This document shows positions 28,812 through 36,885 of a DNA stretch of 64,000 nt, one piece after another (position 1 is the first letter of the stretch; the number at the start of each line of letters is the position of its first letter). The position numbers were made by a program, and so were the translations under genes. The notes under the pieces are model-generated. The model was not told the origin of the DNA. It saw only the letters and a program-made list of their open reading frames with translations, and did not search any database. The DNA comes from CBDEGU01 sp965238045 (GTDB lineage Bacteria > Acidobacteriota > Terriglobia > Bryobacterales > UBA6623), in NCBI GenBank assembly GCA_965238045.1, contig CBDEGU010000012.1, forward strand, positions 124,001-188,000. The letters run 5' to 3'.

Positions 28812-29579
28812 CCCGCGCCGCTACAGGCGAGCGCCGGCCTCGCAACCCCGCGGCCAATGACGCAAGGCTTCTTTTTTGTCCCAACCCGAATCGGGGTCCT
28901 CTTCCCGTGCCGCCAGCCGATGGCTTTTCCGCGTACCCGCCCCGGGCCCTTCACGACACTCCCAAAAAAATAAGAGACGTCCTTGCAACGTCTTCCACAA
29001 CAAGGCCGCCGCCAAGCCGGGTGCGCCGGGTTAAACTGGAATCGGAAAGGTCCTCACCGGGGGCCTTCGTCCGGCGAAGACCCCCGGCTCAGAGCCAAGG
29101 CGATGAGCAAGCCAGTGCGCCGATTCTGGAGAATGAGAACTGCCAAACAAAGCCAATGGGTCCCACCAAACCGATGCGCCGGTCCCAGAAAAAGACAACT
29201 ACCAAACAGAGCCAATTCTTCGTAACAATGGTCATATCAATCGGTTACAGACCACATCTAGCGATGTCGTTGAGCAAGCGGGGGCCGTTTCGCCTCTCGC
29301 GGCCGCCAGCCCGCCGAGCACCCGTAGCGAGGATCTCGGTTTTGAGATCCGCAGCTCTTCCGAGCCACCGGCCTCGGCCATTCCGAGACAACCAAACGAA
29401 CCCAATCCCGGCCCGCGGCACGGCCTTTTCGATCCGCCCCACCACCCCCAAACCTGCCCAGCCCGGCAATCGAGTCACAACGGTATCAACCTAGCAATAT
29501 CAATGACATACCCACGAAACGGCCCTAAAATCTTGACACGACCCTGTACCCTGGAACCAGAACTGGGAGGCAGCAGGAT
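28812..29579. other. Repeat-rich intergenic region
   Basis: No credible gene is present in these 768 bp. At 29057-29087 there is a strong hairpin: 13-base arms CCGGGGGCCTTCG and CGAAGACCCCCGG with one mismatch and a 5-base loop. From about 29130 dispersed repeat family R2 begins. A possible -35 TTGACA (29533-29538) precedes the next gene, but no good -10 could be placed. Confidence 0.6.
29130..29480 (-). repeat. Dispersed repeat block R2 (minus-strand copies)
   Basis: Read on the minus strand, this block contains variants of GAATTGGGTTYGTTTGGTA: GAATTGGCTCTGTTTGGTAG near 29200, CATTGGCTTTGTTTGGCA near 29150, and GATTGGGTTCGTTTGG near 29390. The hairpin GGATCTC-GGTTTT-GAGATCC (29334-29353) also recurs near 34823 with one change. 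The same motifs occur together at 34.5-34.9 kb and 36.4 kb. No coding potential is recognised. Confidence 0.55.
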
Positions 29580-29879
29580 ATGGCGAGCGAAATTCTCGAT
29601 GGTCAGACCAAGACCTCAAAGACGACAGGCTTGAAACCGTCTCAAGTCCGCGCGCTCGCGGCGCTATTCGACTCCCCGTCGATTGTCGCCGCCGCGCGCA
29701 AGGCCGAAGTCGGCGAGCGCACCCTGCAGCGCTGGCTCGGCGAGGACGAGTGTTTCAAGACCGCCCTGCGCCAAGCCGGCTCGGAAACCCTCGCCCAAGC
29801 CTGGCTCCGGATCCAGCAGAACGCTTCCCGGGCCGTCGATGCAATACACGGCCTGATCGCCTCCCATCGCCTCCCCTAG
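29580..29879 (+). CDS. Small helix-turn-helix protein, possibly truncated
   Basis: A 99-residue protein: SQVRALAALFDSPSIVAAARKAEVGERTLQRWLGED is an HTH of the kind seen in small phage-terminase-like and DNA-binding proteins, followed by a helix (SETLAQAWLRIQQNASRAVDAI). Related proteins usually run to about 130-150 residues with another helical segment. Here the frame stops at ASHRLP, and suitable downstream helix-like codons lie in other frames, so a frameshift is likely. Ribosome binding site GGGAGGCAGCAGG precedes ATG. Confidence 0.5.
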   Translation: MASEILDGQTKTSKTTGLKPSQVRALAALFDSPSIVAAARKAEVGERTLQRWLGEDECFKTALRQAGSETLAQAWLRIQQNASRAVDAIHGLIASHRLP

Positions 29880-30180
29880 CCCTCCATCACTCCACAGAGA
29901 GTCCGACAGCGCCGCCCGCATCGGCATCATTCACATCAGCGCCCCGCAGATCAGCGCCGCGCGCGAAAAAAAAACTGTCAGATCTCGAAAATCCGGGCAA
30001 TCGCGGACATCCGCTTCGGCGCTGCGCCGCCGCCGGGCAAGCGTCCGGCCAGGGCGATCGTGATCCGGGGAATGGGCATCATCGGCTCCAACGACAACGT
30101 GCTCACACTGTTCGGCCCGCGCCGGCGATAGGCGCCTGCCATAGACGCCTGGGTTCCGGTCCGCGGGGTACGCTGGGGCT
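29880..30180. other. Non-coding gap, possible decayed tail of the HTH gene
   Basis: About 300 bp between the HTH gene and the terminator. A run of eight A residues near 29970 sits where a frame change would be needed to extend the HTH protein. Nothing else is recognised. Confidence 0.35.
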
Positions 30181-30224
30181 AAAAAACAACCGGGCCGTCT
30201 GCCTTGGTTTGGCGGACGGCCCGG
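30181..30224 (-). terminator. Rho-independent terminator of the TonB receptor gene
   Basis: A 14-base stem (30190-30203 with 30211-30224, one G-T wobble) with loop TTGGTTT. On the minus strand it is followed by TTGTTTTTT, a good intrinsic terminator. It lies 51 bp after the receptor stop codon. A second hairpin (30244-30253 with 30257-30266) lies between the stop and this terminator. Confidence 0.85.
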
Positions 30225-30275
30225 CTGGGTCTTCGAGTATTCTGGGGCCTTGGAAGCCAAGGCCCCGGTTAAGGT

Positions 30276-30487
30276 TTACCAGATAAACCGGCCACTGTAC
30301 TGGAACTCGCGGCCGAAGTGCGTGCTGACCTTGCTGCTGATACGGCCGAAGTTCCCGCTGTTGACGTTCGTGGTCGGATTGCGGCCCATGAAGCTGTTCG
30401 TGAGGTTGTAGGCCTCCAGCCGCAACTCGAACTTCAGCGTCTCGGTGATATCGGTGCTTTTGGCGAGAATCAAGTCGATGTTCTGGA
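30276..30487 (-). pseudogene. TonB-dependent (Oar-like) receptor, C-terminal fragment
   Basis: Codes for the last 70 residues of an outer-membrane barrel: NIDLILAKSTDITETLKF, ELRLEAYNLTNSFMGRNP and the C-terminal YSGRFIW with a terminal aromatic residue, as required for barrel assembly. It is cut off from its upstream part by the IS1380-family element. Joining at the duplicated TCCAG (minus strand) reads ...GPRFQ-NIDLILAK in frame, exactly the expected family sequence. Confidence 0.88.
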
Positions 30488-30594
30488 CCCGGATTTCCAT
30501 TTTTACGTTTCTTTCGCTAACCTTTCGAGCATCTTCGACGCCTTTAGTGATGAGGGTTTGAACGCACTCAAGGCGCTGAGGAGATCAACACCCC

Positions 30595-31926
30595 ATGGGT
30601 GAAAAAGAAAACAAGCCGTTCCAGCTAAGCTTCAACGGTTTATTAAAAGTCGATTTCCGAGGATCGCGTGTCACTTCCGACGGCGGGCTAATCCTGGTTC
30701 GGGAGTTGGACGAGCGGCTCGGGCTCGGGAAGCTGATCGACGAACATCTGACGGATTCGCGTCGAGGCCTGAACAAGAAGTTCCCCTTGGCCGATCTGCT
30801 GCGGCAGTCGGTCTACAGCCGCCTCGCGGGCTACGAGGATCTCAACGATGCCGTGCGAGTATCCGCCGATCCGACCTTTCGCTTGATCGGCTCGAAGAAA
30901 AATTGGGATCGGGGCGGGGCGCTCACCTCGCGTCTGCAAAGCTTTGAGACTGAGCTGCTGGCCAGCGACAAGAACCTGCTGGGGTTGATGGCGGTGAACC
31001 GCAAACTGGTCGCGCAAGCCGAAGCCCCCAACGCTTCAGACCGCGTCGTGCTCGACATGGACTCGACCGAGAGCCCCGTTCACGGCCAACAGGAAGGCAG
31101 CGCTTACAACGGCCATTTCGAGTCGGTCTGCTACCACCCGCTGCTGCTGTTCAACCAGCACGGCGATTGCTTGGCGGCGAAGCTGCGGCCGGGCAACGTG
31201 CACAGCGCCGAGGATTGGAACGAGTTGCTGTTGCCCGAGATCGAGCGCCAACAGGCCGAGGGCAAACGAGTGACGTTCCGCGCCGACGCTGCCTTCGCCA
31301 AGCCGGAGATCTACGAGGCAATGGAAGAGCGCGGCGTGGACTACGCCATCCGCATTCCAGCCAACAAGACCCTGGAGTTGGAGGTCGAGGACATTCTGTT
31401 TCGTCCGCCGGGAAGGCCGAGCCACAAGCCCCTGGTGCGCTACAAGAGCTTCCGCTATCAGGCGGAGAGTTGGTCGAAGCCTCGGCGGGTCGTGGCCAGG
31501 GTCGAGCATCATCAAGGCGAGCTATTCCCGCGCGTCGGATTTATCGTCACGAACATGGTTTTGCCGAGTCGTTCGGTGGTGCGCTTCTACAACAAACGCG
31601 GCACCGCCGAGCAATGGATCAAAGAAGGCAAACAGGCTATACACTGGACGCGGCTTTCGTGCCATCGCTTTCGGGCCAACGAAGTGCGCTTGCAGCTGAG
31701 TGTGCTGGCCTACAACCTGGGCAACCTTTGGCGGCGGCTGGGGCTGCCGCGACGGATCAAGAGTTGGTCGCTGACGAGCCTACAACATCGCTTGATGAAG
31801 ACCGGCGGTCGGCTGGTCAAGCACGCCCGCTACTACTGGTTGCTCTTAGCCGAAGGGCATCTGAACCGGCGCTTATTCGGCGAGATGCTGAGCAGGATCT
31901 GGGCGCTGCCTGTGCCTGGCGGGTAG
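30595..31926 (+). CDS. IS1380-family transposase
   Basis: An intact 443-residue transposase. N-terminal KVDFRGSRVTSDGGLILVRE and catalytic candidates Asp in LDMDSTESPVHG, Asp in FRADAAFAKPE and Glu in KRGTAEQWIKEGK follow the family pattern. The C-terminal helix region (VRLQLSVLAYNLGNLWRRL) is also typical. It starts 107 bp inside the left end of the element. Confidence 0.93.
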   Translation: MGEKENKPFQLSFNGLLKVDFRGSRVTSDGGLILVRELDERLGLGKLIDEHLTDSRRGLNKKFPLADLLRQSVYSRLAGYEDLNDAVRVSADPTFRLIGSKKNWDRGGALTSRLQSFETELLASDKNLLGLMAVNRKLVAQAEAPNASDRVVLDMDSTESPVHGQQEGSAYNGHFESVCYHPLLLFNQHGDCLAAKLRPGNVHSAEDWNELLLPEIERQQAEGKRVTFRADAAFAKPEIYEAMEERGVDYAIRIPANKTLELEVEDILFRPPGRPSHKPLVRYKSFRYQAESWSKPRRVVARVEHHQGELFPRVGFIVTNMVLPSRSVVRFYNKRGTAEQWIKEGKQAIHWTRLSCHRFRANEVRLQLSVLAYNLGNLWRRLGLPRRIKSWSLTSLQHRLMKTGGRLVKHARYYWLLLAEGHLNRRLFGEMLSRIWALPVPGG

Positions 31927-32025
31927 CGTTTCACAGCGAGGATCAACAGCTTTGGCTCCAAAACAGGTTTCCCGGGGAGTGTTGTCGGTCGGAACGCCGT
32001 TCCGTCCGCTCAATCACTGCCCGAG

Positions 32026-32131
32026 AGCGGACGGACGGGCCTTGGGGCCTGGCGCCGGAGCTGATGTGCAGGGTTCAGCGCGAAAAGACGGGCATTCGGG
32101 GCAGCGCAGGTGTATACTGTGGCCGTGCCAG
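32026..32131 (+). repeat. Shared 106-bp element, copy A (inside the IS1380-type end)
   Basis: This stretch, beginning AGCGGACGGACGGGCC and ending TATACTGTGGCCGTGCCAG, matches 35762-35868 (minus strand) at roughly 85-90% of positions. Similarity stops abruptly at both ends, so the second copy is not a complete IS end. The first bases form a hairpin with 32002-32010. The function is unknown. Confidence 0.6.
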
Positions 32132-32151
32132 GGCCAAAATGGAAATCCTGG

Positions 32152-33145
32152 CTGGAACCGCGGTCCGTGGACCCCGTCGTAGTTCCAGGGGTTGCTCCGC
32201 CGCGTAAACGCCGTCAGATTCGAGAACACCGAAGTGTCGAACCTAGCTTCGCGAGTCGGATTGGCCAGCACGGGATCGCCGCTGACATTGAGGCCGCCAA
32301 AGGTCAGAAACTCGCCGCCGAGATAGGAGAAGAGTCCGCTGAACTGCCAGCCGCCGACGATCTTGTTAGCGACTCCAGAGAGATTGGTCCCAAAGGGCTT
32401 ACCGCGACCGAACGGCAATTCATAAATACTCGCCACGGTGAGCTTATTCCTGGCCCGCGTGTCGCGCTGGTAGGTGAAGGCCTGGTCTATTTCATCGACG
32501 GTGTCGTAGAAAGTTTCGTTCCGGGCCCGATGGTAGTTATAGCCGAGCAGGAGGTTGAAACCATTCGCGAACGGCCGCTGGATCTGCACCTGCAGCGCAT
32601 TGTAACGCTCACTGCGTCCTGGAATGCCCCTCTCTCGGATGCCGTTATTGAGGTAGTGTGGGAAGGGCCTCAGCAGGTCGCTGACGCGAACCGTGCGCTG
32701 GTTCGCCAGCGGACCCGGCATGATGTCTTGAGAAAGTCCGAAGAAGGGATTGTCCACGCGATCGTTGATGGCGTTCTGGAACTGAAAGCCGATCCGCGGA
32801 TCGAGCAGGTTGTGGCGCCGCTCAAACGGCTGATCGTGGCCGAAGTTCGCAAAGTAAGTCACGTCGACAACGATGCGGGAAACCGTCTCGTGCTGCAACG
32901 TGACATTGATGCGGTCGTTGATGGCCCCGCTGCGATCTTGAGTGAAAAAGATCGCCTCGTTCGACCCGACCGTGGCGAATCTGCCGAATCGCTGACCGAA
33001 GGGCTCGGGCAACGGGTTGACATTTTCGCCGCCGCTTGGGAACGGATCCGCGAAAAGCGCCCTGGGGATGCCATTGATCGACTGAAGAGGGTTCCCCTCA
33101 ATTTCAAATCCGGGATAGGGTGTACTGCCCAGAATCCCCAGCCCG
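32152..33145 (-). pseudogene. TonB-dependent (Oar-like) receptor, middle fragment
   Basis: About 330 codons of the barrel domain of a carboxypeptidase-regulatory-like TonB receptor: STPYPGFEIEGNPLQSING, DLLRPFPHYLNNG, NALQVQIQRPFANGFNLLLG, YELPFGRGKPFG, GGWQFSGLFSYLGGEFL and the end WNYDGVHGPRFQ. It is broken downstream by the IS1380-type element and upstream by an IS256-family remnant, so signal, plug and the first strands are missing. Such receptors import glycans or peptides in Acidobacteriota. Confidence 0.85.
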
Positions 33146-33590
33146 CCGCCAGCTTTTCTCCGCCAGCCACAGACCCGCGCCCACCCAGCGCTCGCGATGA
33201 TCGCCTCCCCGCCAGCGCCTCACCCGGTCACCCGGCCACAGACGCGACCCACCACCGAAAACGCCGACTCGATCGGATTCGTCGTCGCCAGCGTAGAGCG
33301 CAACAGATCGTCGAGCCCGAGCCGGTGCACCGTCAGCGTTTCCTCCATCCCTTCTTCGAGGGAACGCGCCGCCGATGGATTCAACTCCCTCAGATCGCCG
33401 TGCAGCTTCCCCAAAGCTTTCTTGGCATCTCCGTAGTGCGACATCGCATAAGCGTTGGCCATTTTGCGGTCCACCGATGCGCGGTATTCTTGCGGCAGGT
33501 GGCCGGTCACATTGCGGCGCTTGTGCATTTGGCAGCGTTGGATCAGCGCCATCTTGCCCGCGTGTTTGCGGACCGCCTTGGCGACATTTT
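33145..33590 (-). pseudogene. IS256-family transposase, C-terminal remnant
   Basis: The C-terminal third of a mutator-type transposase: MALIQRCQMHKRRNVTGHLP, LEEGMEETLTVHRLGL and LRSTLATTNPIESAFSVVGR, with the catalytic Glu of NPIES. An 8-bp tandem duplication (TCACCCGG at 33220-33227 and 33228-33235) shifts the frame. Past it, RRWRGGDHRERWVGAGLWLA completes the family C-terminus in a second frame. The N-terminal side is cut by repeat R1. Confidence 0.85.
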
Positions 33591-33715
33591 GTCCGGGAAT
33601 GCCCGGTTTTTGGGGATTTTTTAGCTTTTTTTTTGAAGTTTTGAAGAGGGAGACGGCTGGGGTTGGGTCGGGGAAGGGTTCTTGGGCGTCGTTTTGTCCG
33701 GGAATGCCCGGTTTT
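33591..33715 (+). repeat. Dispersed hairpin repeat R1, copies b and c
   Basis: Two stem-loops CCGGG-AATG-CCCGG (33593-33606 and 33698-33711), each followed by TTTTT. Between them lies the block ending GGGAAGGGTTCTTGGGCG that also follows copy a at 19.3 kb. Relative to copy a the closing pair has changed from A-T to G-C, leaving the stem intact. Confidence 0.62.
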
Positions 33716-33783
33716 TCGGATATTTGGTGGCGGCGGGTGGGGCGAGGGGCTCGACGGTGTCTTGCCCCCACCCCCGGTTGCAT

Positions 33784-34480
33784 GGTCTGGCGGATGGGTT
33801 GGGTGGCTGGTTTCGTTCTTCGTGGTGCTTCTTTTTTGAATTCAAAAAATTCTAAAAAAGTGAGAGACGCCTCTCGTTCCGACTATGTGATCCCGGCGAG
33901 CCGCCCCAGCCGGAAGTTGCAGGCGGTTCCGGGTGAAGGGTTCTCTCGCGCGGTCTTGCCGCGCGGTGATCCCGCGCGGCGATGGCGCATGACTGCCCTC
34001 GTAGCCCTTCGCGGTGGATGTCCACTTTCGAGAGCCGTCCGAAGACCCGCCTTTGCGGTCACCGTCTCCTCTGTGATTCGAGGAGGTTATGAACCGCGGG
34101 GCGAGCTGTCTGTCCTGGCCAGGAAACGGTCGGGGGATCGCGGTGATCTATCCTTTCCGGTCGTTACGGGTATAGGCTAGCATGCGCTGTCAAGTGTTTT
34201 GGGGTGTTTTTTGCGTATGTTGTTGATTTGGTGGGGTGGAATTGTTGTGACAGGGGGGTCGGGGGATTTGGGGTTTCGGTACCGGGGATTCCAGCGGGGG
34301 ATTCCAGTGGTGGATTCCGCGGCCCGATGAGCGGTATTTGTGGTGAAGGGGGGTGTGCCGCCCCTGCCGGGGCTGACTGTTTTCGGCCTGTGGTCCTGGG
34401 GCTCACGCCCCAGGCTGTTCGATGTGTCGCTCCTACGGAGCTTGGCGGGCACGGGAGATTGGGGGATTAATCGCTCGGCA
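33784..34480. other. G/T-rich intergenic sequence with a hairpin
   Basis: No gene is recognised over about 700 bp. The longest open frames have biased composition and no family match. At 34395-34414 there is a perfect stem-loop CCTGGGGC-TCAC-GCCCCAGG. Base composition (long G and T runs on the plus strand) differs from flanking genes. Confidence 0.55.
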
Positions 34481-34930
34481 GGCCAGGAAAAGCCGCGGGT
34501 CTCTTCGAGCTCGCGCTACGGTGGTTTTCGATTGGCGCGGCCCTGGGGAGATCCGCGATTCGGTCAGGGGTAGGTGTCCGCAAGATGTCGATTTAGATTG
34601 GTTTTTAGGAATTGGGTCTGTTTGGTAGTTCGATTTTGGCACTTTGGGGCTGGGGCTGGGTTGGGGCTGGGCGGCAGGCTGGGCGGGGGCGGGCGACCGC
34701 TGGCGCGGCCGATTGCTTTGTCGCTGGCGGTGGGAATTGGGTTCGTTTGGTACACCGGTTTGGCGAGTTTGGCTGAGTGGGTTTCTTTGGGGGAGAGGCG
34801 GCGGCAGGGGCAGGAAAAGCCGCGGATCTCAAAACCGAGATTCGCGCTAGGGGTCTTCGGAGGTTCTGGACTGGCAAGTTGTTGATTTAGAATGGGTTCG
34901 GAGAGATTGGGGTTGTTTGGTATTTTTTGA
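34480..34930 (+). repeat. Dispersed repeat block R2 (plus-strand copies)
   Basis: Three variants of GAATTGGGTTYGTTTGGTA occur here: near 34608 (GGAATTGGGTCTGTTTGGTA), near 34735 (GGAATTGGGTTCGTTTGGTA) and near 34905 (GATTGGGGTTGTTTGGTA). Between them is GCGGATCTC-AAAACC-GAGATTCGC, the same hairpin as at 29334 in the other orientation. The block ends at the stop of the next gene. Confidence 0.6.
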
Positions 34931-34934
34931 CTTG

Positions 34935-35552
34935 TCATGTGCCACGAGTTGTTTCCTGATTCGCCTGCTTCGATTCCTTTCTGATTCGGTTCCATACAGC
35001 GAACGAACCGATCACCGGGAGGATTACTACGAGTTTGAATAGCAACAGAACCACTCCGGTAAGGGGATCTTTGTATGTAAACGGCTTTTTCCACAACAGC
35101 GTTTCTGGGATGTTGAGCCCTGGAATGGAGTTAAAAAAGTGCCAGGAATAGAAATCCTGGACTCTCCAGAACTCTCCTCGAGGAATCGCGGGCTCAAACT
35201 GAACACGTCCCAAATCACTGAGAGTGCTGGTTAGTGAGGCAAAGCAGAGGGTCGCAAAGATCAACAACGATATCGAAAACAAAAATGGCCACCAAATTCC
35301 GAGGCTGTACAGTCTTCTGAAGAGCTGGCTGCCTCGATCACCGCTAATCATCCAAGCCCATGAGAGAAGAACCGAGAAAAACAACAAAAGCACTACACCG
35401 TGGCCCCACGTTGGCAAAGCGGTCTGTGTCCACTGGAGCAAGAGGCGCGCTACCAAGTAGGGAACAAAGCCCAAGAGGACGATCGCCCCACCAAACACTA
35501 AAGATCCGGCAAAGATATTGGCTGTTTCAAGGATGCTGATTAACTTACTCAT
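34935..35552 (-). CDS. Cassette-like membrane protein of unknown function
   Basis: A 205-residue protein with four predicted helices (about 13-38, 47-68, 83-105 and 165-187) and a conserved-looking soluble loop between helices 3 and 4 (FYSWHFFNSIPGLNIPETLL). Codon use is less GC-rich than the neighbourhood, which suggests transfer. The ATG lies 4 bases past an attC-like site on the same strand, the usual spacing for an integron cassette gene. Its own downstream attC is missing, replaced by repeat R2. No family recognised. Confidence 0.7.
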   Translation of the reverse strand: MSKLISILETANIFAGSLVFGGAIVLLGFVPYLVARLLLQWTQTALPTWGHGVVLLLFFSVLLSWAWMISGDRGSQLFRRLYSLGIWWPFLFSISLLIFATLCFASLTSTLSDLGRVQFEPAIPRGEFWRVQDFYSWHFFNSIPGLNIPETLLWKKPFTYKDPLTGVVLLLFKLVVILPVIGSFAVWNRIRKESKQANQETTRGT

Positions 35553-35555
35553 GGC

Positions 35556-35623
35556 CCATAACCCCCCGCCGATAAGCTACGGGCGCGCCGCAGGCAACCA
35601 TCAGCTTCAGCGGCTTGTTAGAC
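35556..35623 (-). other. attC-like recombination site 1
   Basis: On the minus strand it opens with GTCTAAC (35623-35617), which fits the R-box RYYYAAC, and closes near GTTATGG (35562-35556). The arms AAGCCGCTGAAGCTGATG and CGTAGCTTATCGGCG pair with unpaired extra bases, as in integron attC hairpins. The upstream reading frame ends inside it (RLTSR then stop), a common feature of cassette genes. The R-prime box is imperfect. Confidence 0.62.
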
Positions 35624-35760
35624 GGCCTCTCAGGCCGAACGAATTCCCACCGGGATCTACGAAGATGGCGCACGGTCCCCAAGGCATCTCCTTCGGCTGA
35701 GTAAAATCGACTCCGCGACCGCACAGCTCTTCGCAGGTCTCTTGACCAGGATGCCCAGGC
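35607..35760 (-). pseudogene. VOC/glyoxalase-fold protein, C-terminal fragment
   Basis: About 50 codons: EELCGRGVDFTQPKEMPWG followed by CAIFVDPGGNSFGLRGRLTSR. This is the last beta-alpha-beta unit of a vicinal-oxygen-chelate protein, with the DPGGN turn. The N-terminal part is absent; upstream sequence is shared element B. The C-terminus reads into attC-like site 1, so this was a cassette gene. Confidence 0.68.
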
Positions 35761-35761
35761 G

Positions 35762-35868
35762 CTGGCACGGTCACAGTATATACCCGCGCCGGGCCGAATA
35801 CCATGTCTTTTCGCGCTGAACCCCGCACATCACCTCCGGCGGCAGACCCCAAGGCCCGTCCGTCCGCT
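35762..35868 (-). repeat. Shared 106-bp element, copy B
   Basis: Matches 32026-32131 in reverse orientation with only scattered differences and the same internal TATACTGTG near its end. It abuts the VOC fragment, which may have been truncated by the event that brought this element in. Confidence 0.6.
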
Positions 35869-36558
35869 CACAGACGTTGATGGAGCGGGCTCGGCATTCT
35901 TATCCAGCTTAGCGCAGGTGGTTGGGGCTGGCGGGGGCTGGCGGATGGATGTTGTTGTTATATCGTCGGTTAGCTGTTTTGTAGTCTCGTGAACGGTAAA
36001 TCGTGGGCCGTTGTCTCGACGAAATGACACTCTGGGGGGGCACTCTGGAGGGGGCGCTGTGGGGGAGGCACTGTGGGGGACGGCACGCGGCGGGCGCTGG
36101 CCGCTAGAGGGTCCAAGAACAGGGAAGCTGTCTTCCATTCCCCCGTGTTTCCTGTCGCCGCGAAATTCTTGCCCATTTGGGAGGATCGATGTGGCATAAT
36201 TGATCCGTCTCGGTCGGAAGAGCCGAATCTGTAGATCACCGTTGGCCCGGAATCTCGATGATATACGCGTATGTCAATAGGGCGATCGGGCGGAATAAGG
36301 CTGGGTGCCGGAAGCGTGGTAGGTTCGCGGGCTTGGGTGTTGAGCCGGTGGGCTGGGCGAGACCTCATTTACCCGGTGGCGGCATGACTGGTAAGGTGCT
36401 GATTTCGATGGGGTTCGGTGAGATTGGGTTCGTTTGGCACAGCGGTTCGGTAGCTTGGGCTGAGTTGGGGCTTGGCGAGGAGCGGCGGCGCGGGCGGCGG
36501 TTTGTGCCGGTAGTGCGCGGCTGGTCCGGGGTTGTGCCAGGAGTCGTGCTCGGCGATC
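35869..36558. other. Intergenic region with short iterations
   Basis: No gene is recognised in these 690 bp. Around 36033-36090 there are imperfect G-rich iterations of the type GGCACTGTGGGGGA. A further R2 repeat lies at about 36400-36480. Confidence 0.5.
36400..36480 (+). repeat. Dispersed repeat R2, further copy
   Basis: Contains GAGATTGGGTTCGTTTGGCA near 36419 followed by CAGCGGTTCGGTAGCTTGGG, which parallels the sequence at 34738-34785. It is the third locus in the window carrying this family. Confidence 0.55.
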
Positions 36559-36885
36559 ATGTATAAAGGGAAAATAAAGGTGCCTGTCCCGAGTTTTCCG
36601 GCCCCGACCGCCGTTGTCGGGCGAGTGATCCAAAACCGACGCCATTACTTGGATTATCTACTCGAAGTCCTGCGCTTATTGTGGGGTGATCCCAGGTATC
36701 GTATTCCAAGATTGTTGATCGTGTTTGGTCTCCCGCTGGTGGCCGCACCGTGGTGGCAGCCACTGTTGTATGAAATCGTCAGCCGGTGGCTTGGGACCGA
36801 TCGCGAACTGCTTTCTGTATCAGAATGGGCAACCTTCGGAAGCGGGTGGGCCCTCATTCTCCTGGGAGTCGGCCTTTACATTTAG
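36559..36885 (+). CDS. Small membrane protein upstream of STAND NTPase, 3-prime end altered by IS1595
   Basis: A 108-residue protein with two hydrophobic helices (RLLIVFGLPLVAAPWWQPLL and ATFGSGWALILLGVGLYI). ATG 36559 or GTG 36625 may be the true start. The IS1595-type insertion supplies the present stop (TAG spanning the junction). Without it the gene would end ...YIYIGR at 37940-37942, 12 bp before the STAND gene. So the two were a tight operon, and this protein is a candidate membrane partner or effector. The insertion removes only the last few residues but separates the genes. Confidence 0.6.
   Translation: MYKGKIKVPVPSFPAPTAVVGRVIQNRRHYLDYLLEVLRLLWGDPRYRIPRLLIVFGLPLVAAPWWQPLLYEIVSRWLGTDRELLSVSEWATFGSGWALILLGVGLYI

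Larger units (their letters stand above)
30488..32151 (+). mobile_element. IS1380-family insertion sequence (1664 bp)
   Basis: Terminal inverted repeats CCCGGATTTCCATTTT (30488 onward) and, on the opposite strand from 32151, CCAGGATTTCCATTTT. The 5-bp target CTGGA is duplicated at 30483-30487 and 32152-32156. Length and target size fit the IS1380 family. The insertion splits a TonB-dependent receptor gene of opposite orientation. About 220 bp after the transposase are non-coding and include a 9-bp hairpin (32002-32010 with 32026-32034) and shared element A. Confidence 0.93.

Noticed and set aside
28430..29494. Plus-strand frame of 354 codons
   Set aside because: It begins inside the membrane-protein gene in another frame and continues through repeat R2; composition is Arg/Pro-rich shadow.
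33455..34180. Long plus-strand frame covering the R1 repeats and IS256 remnant
   Set aside because: It crosses the antisense transposase remnant and repeat DNA, with biased composition and no domain.
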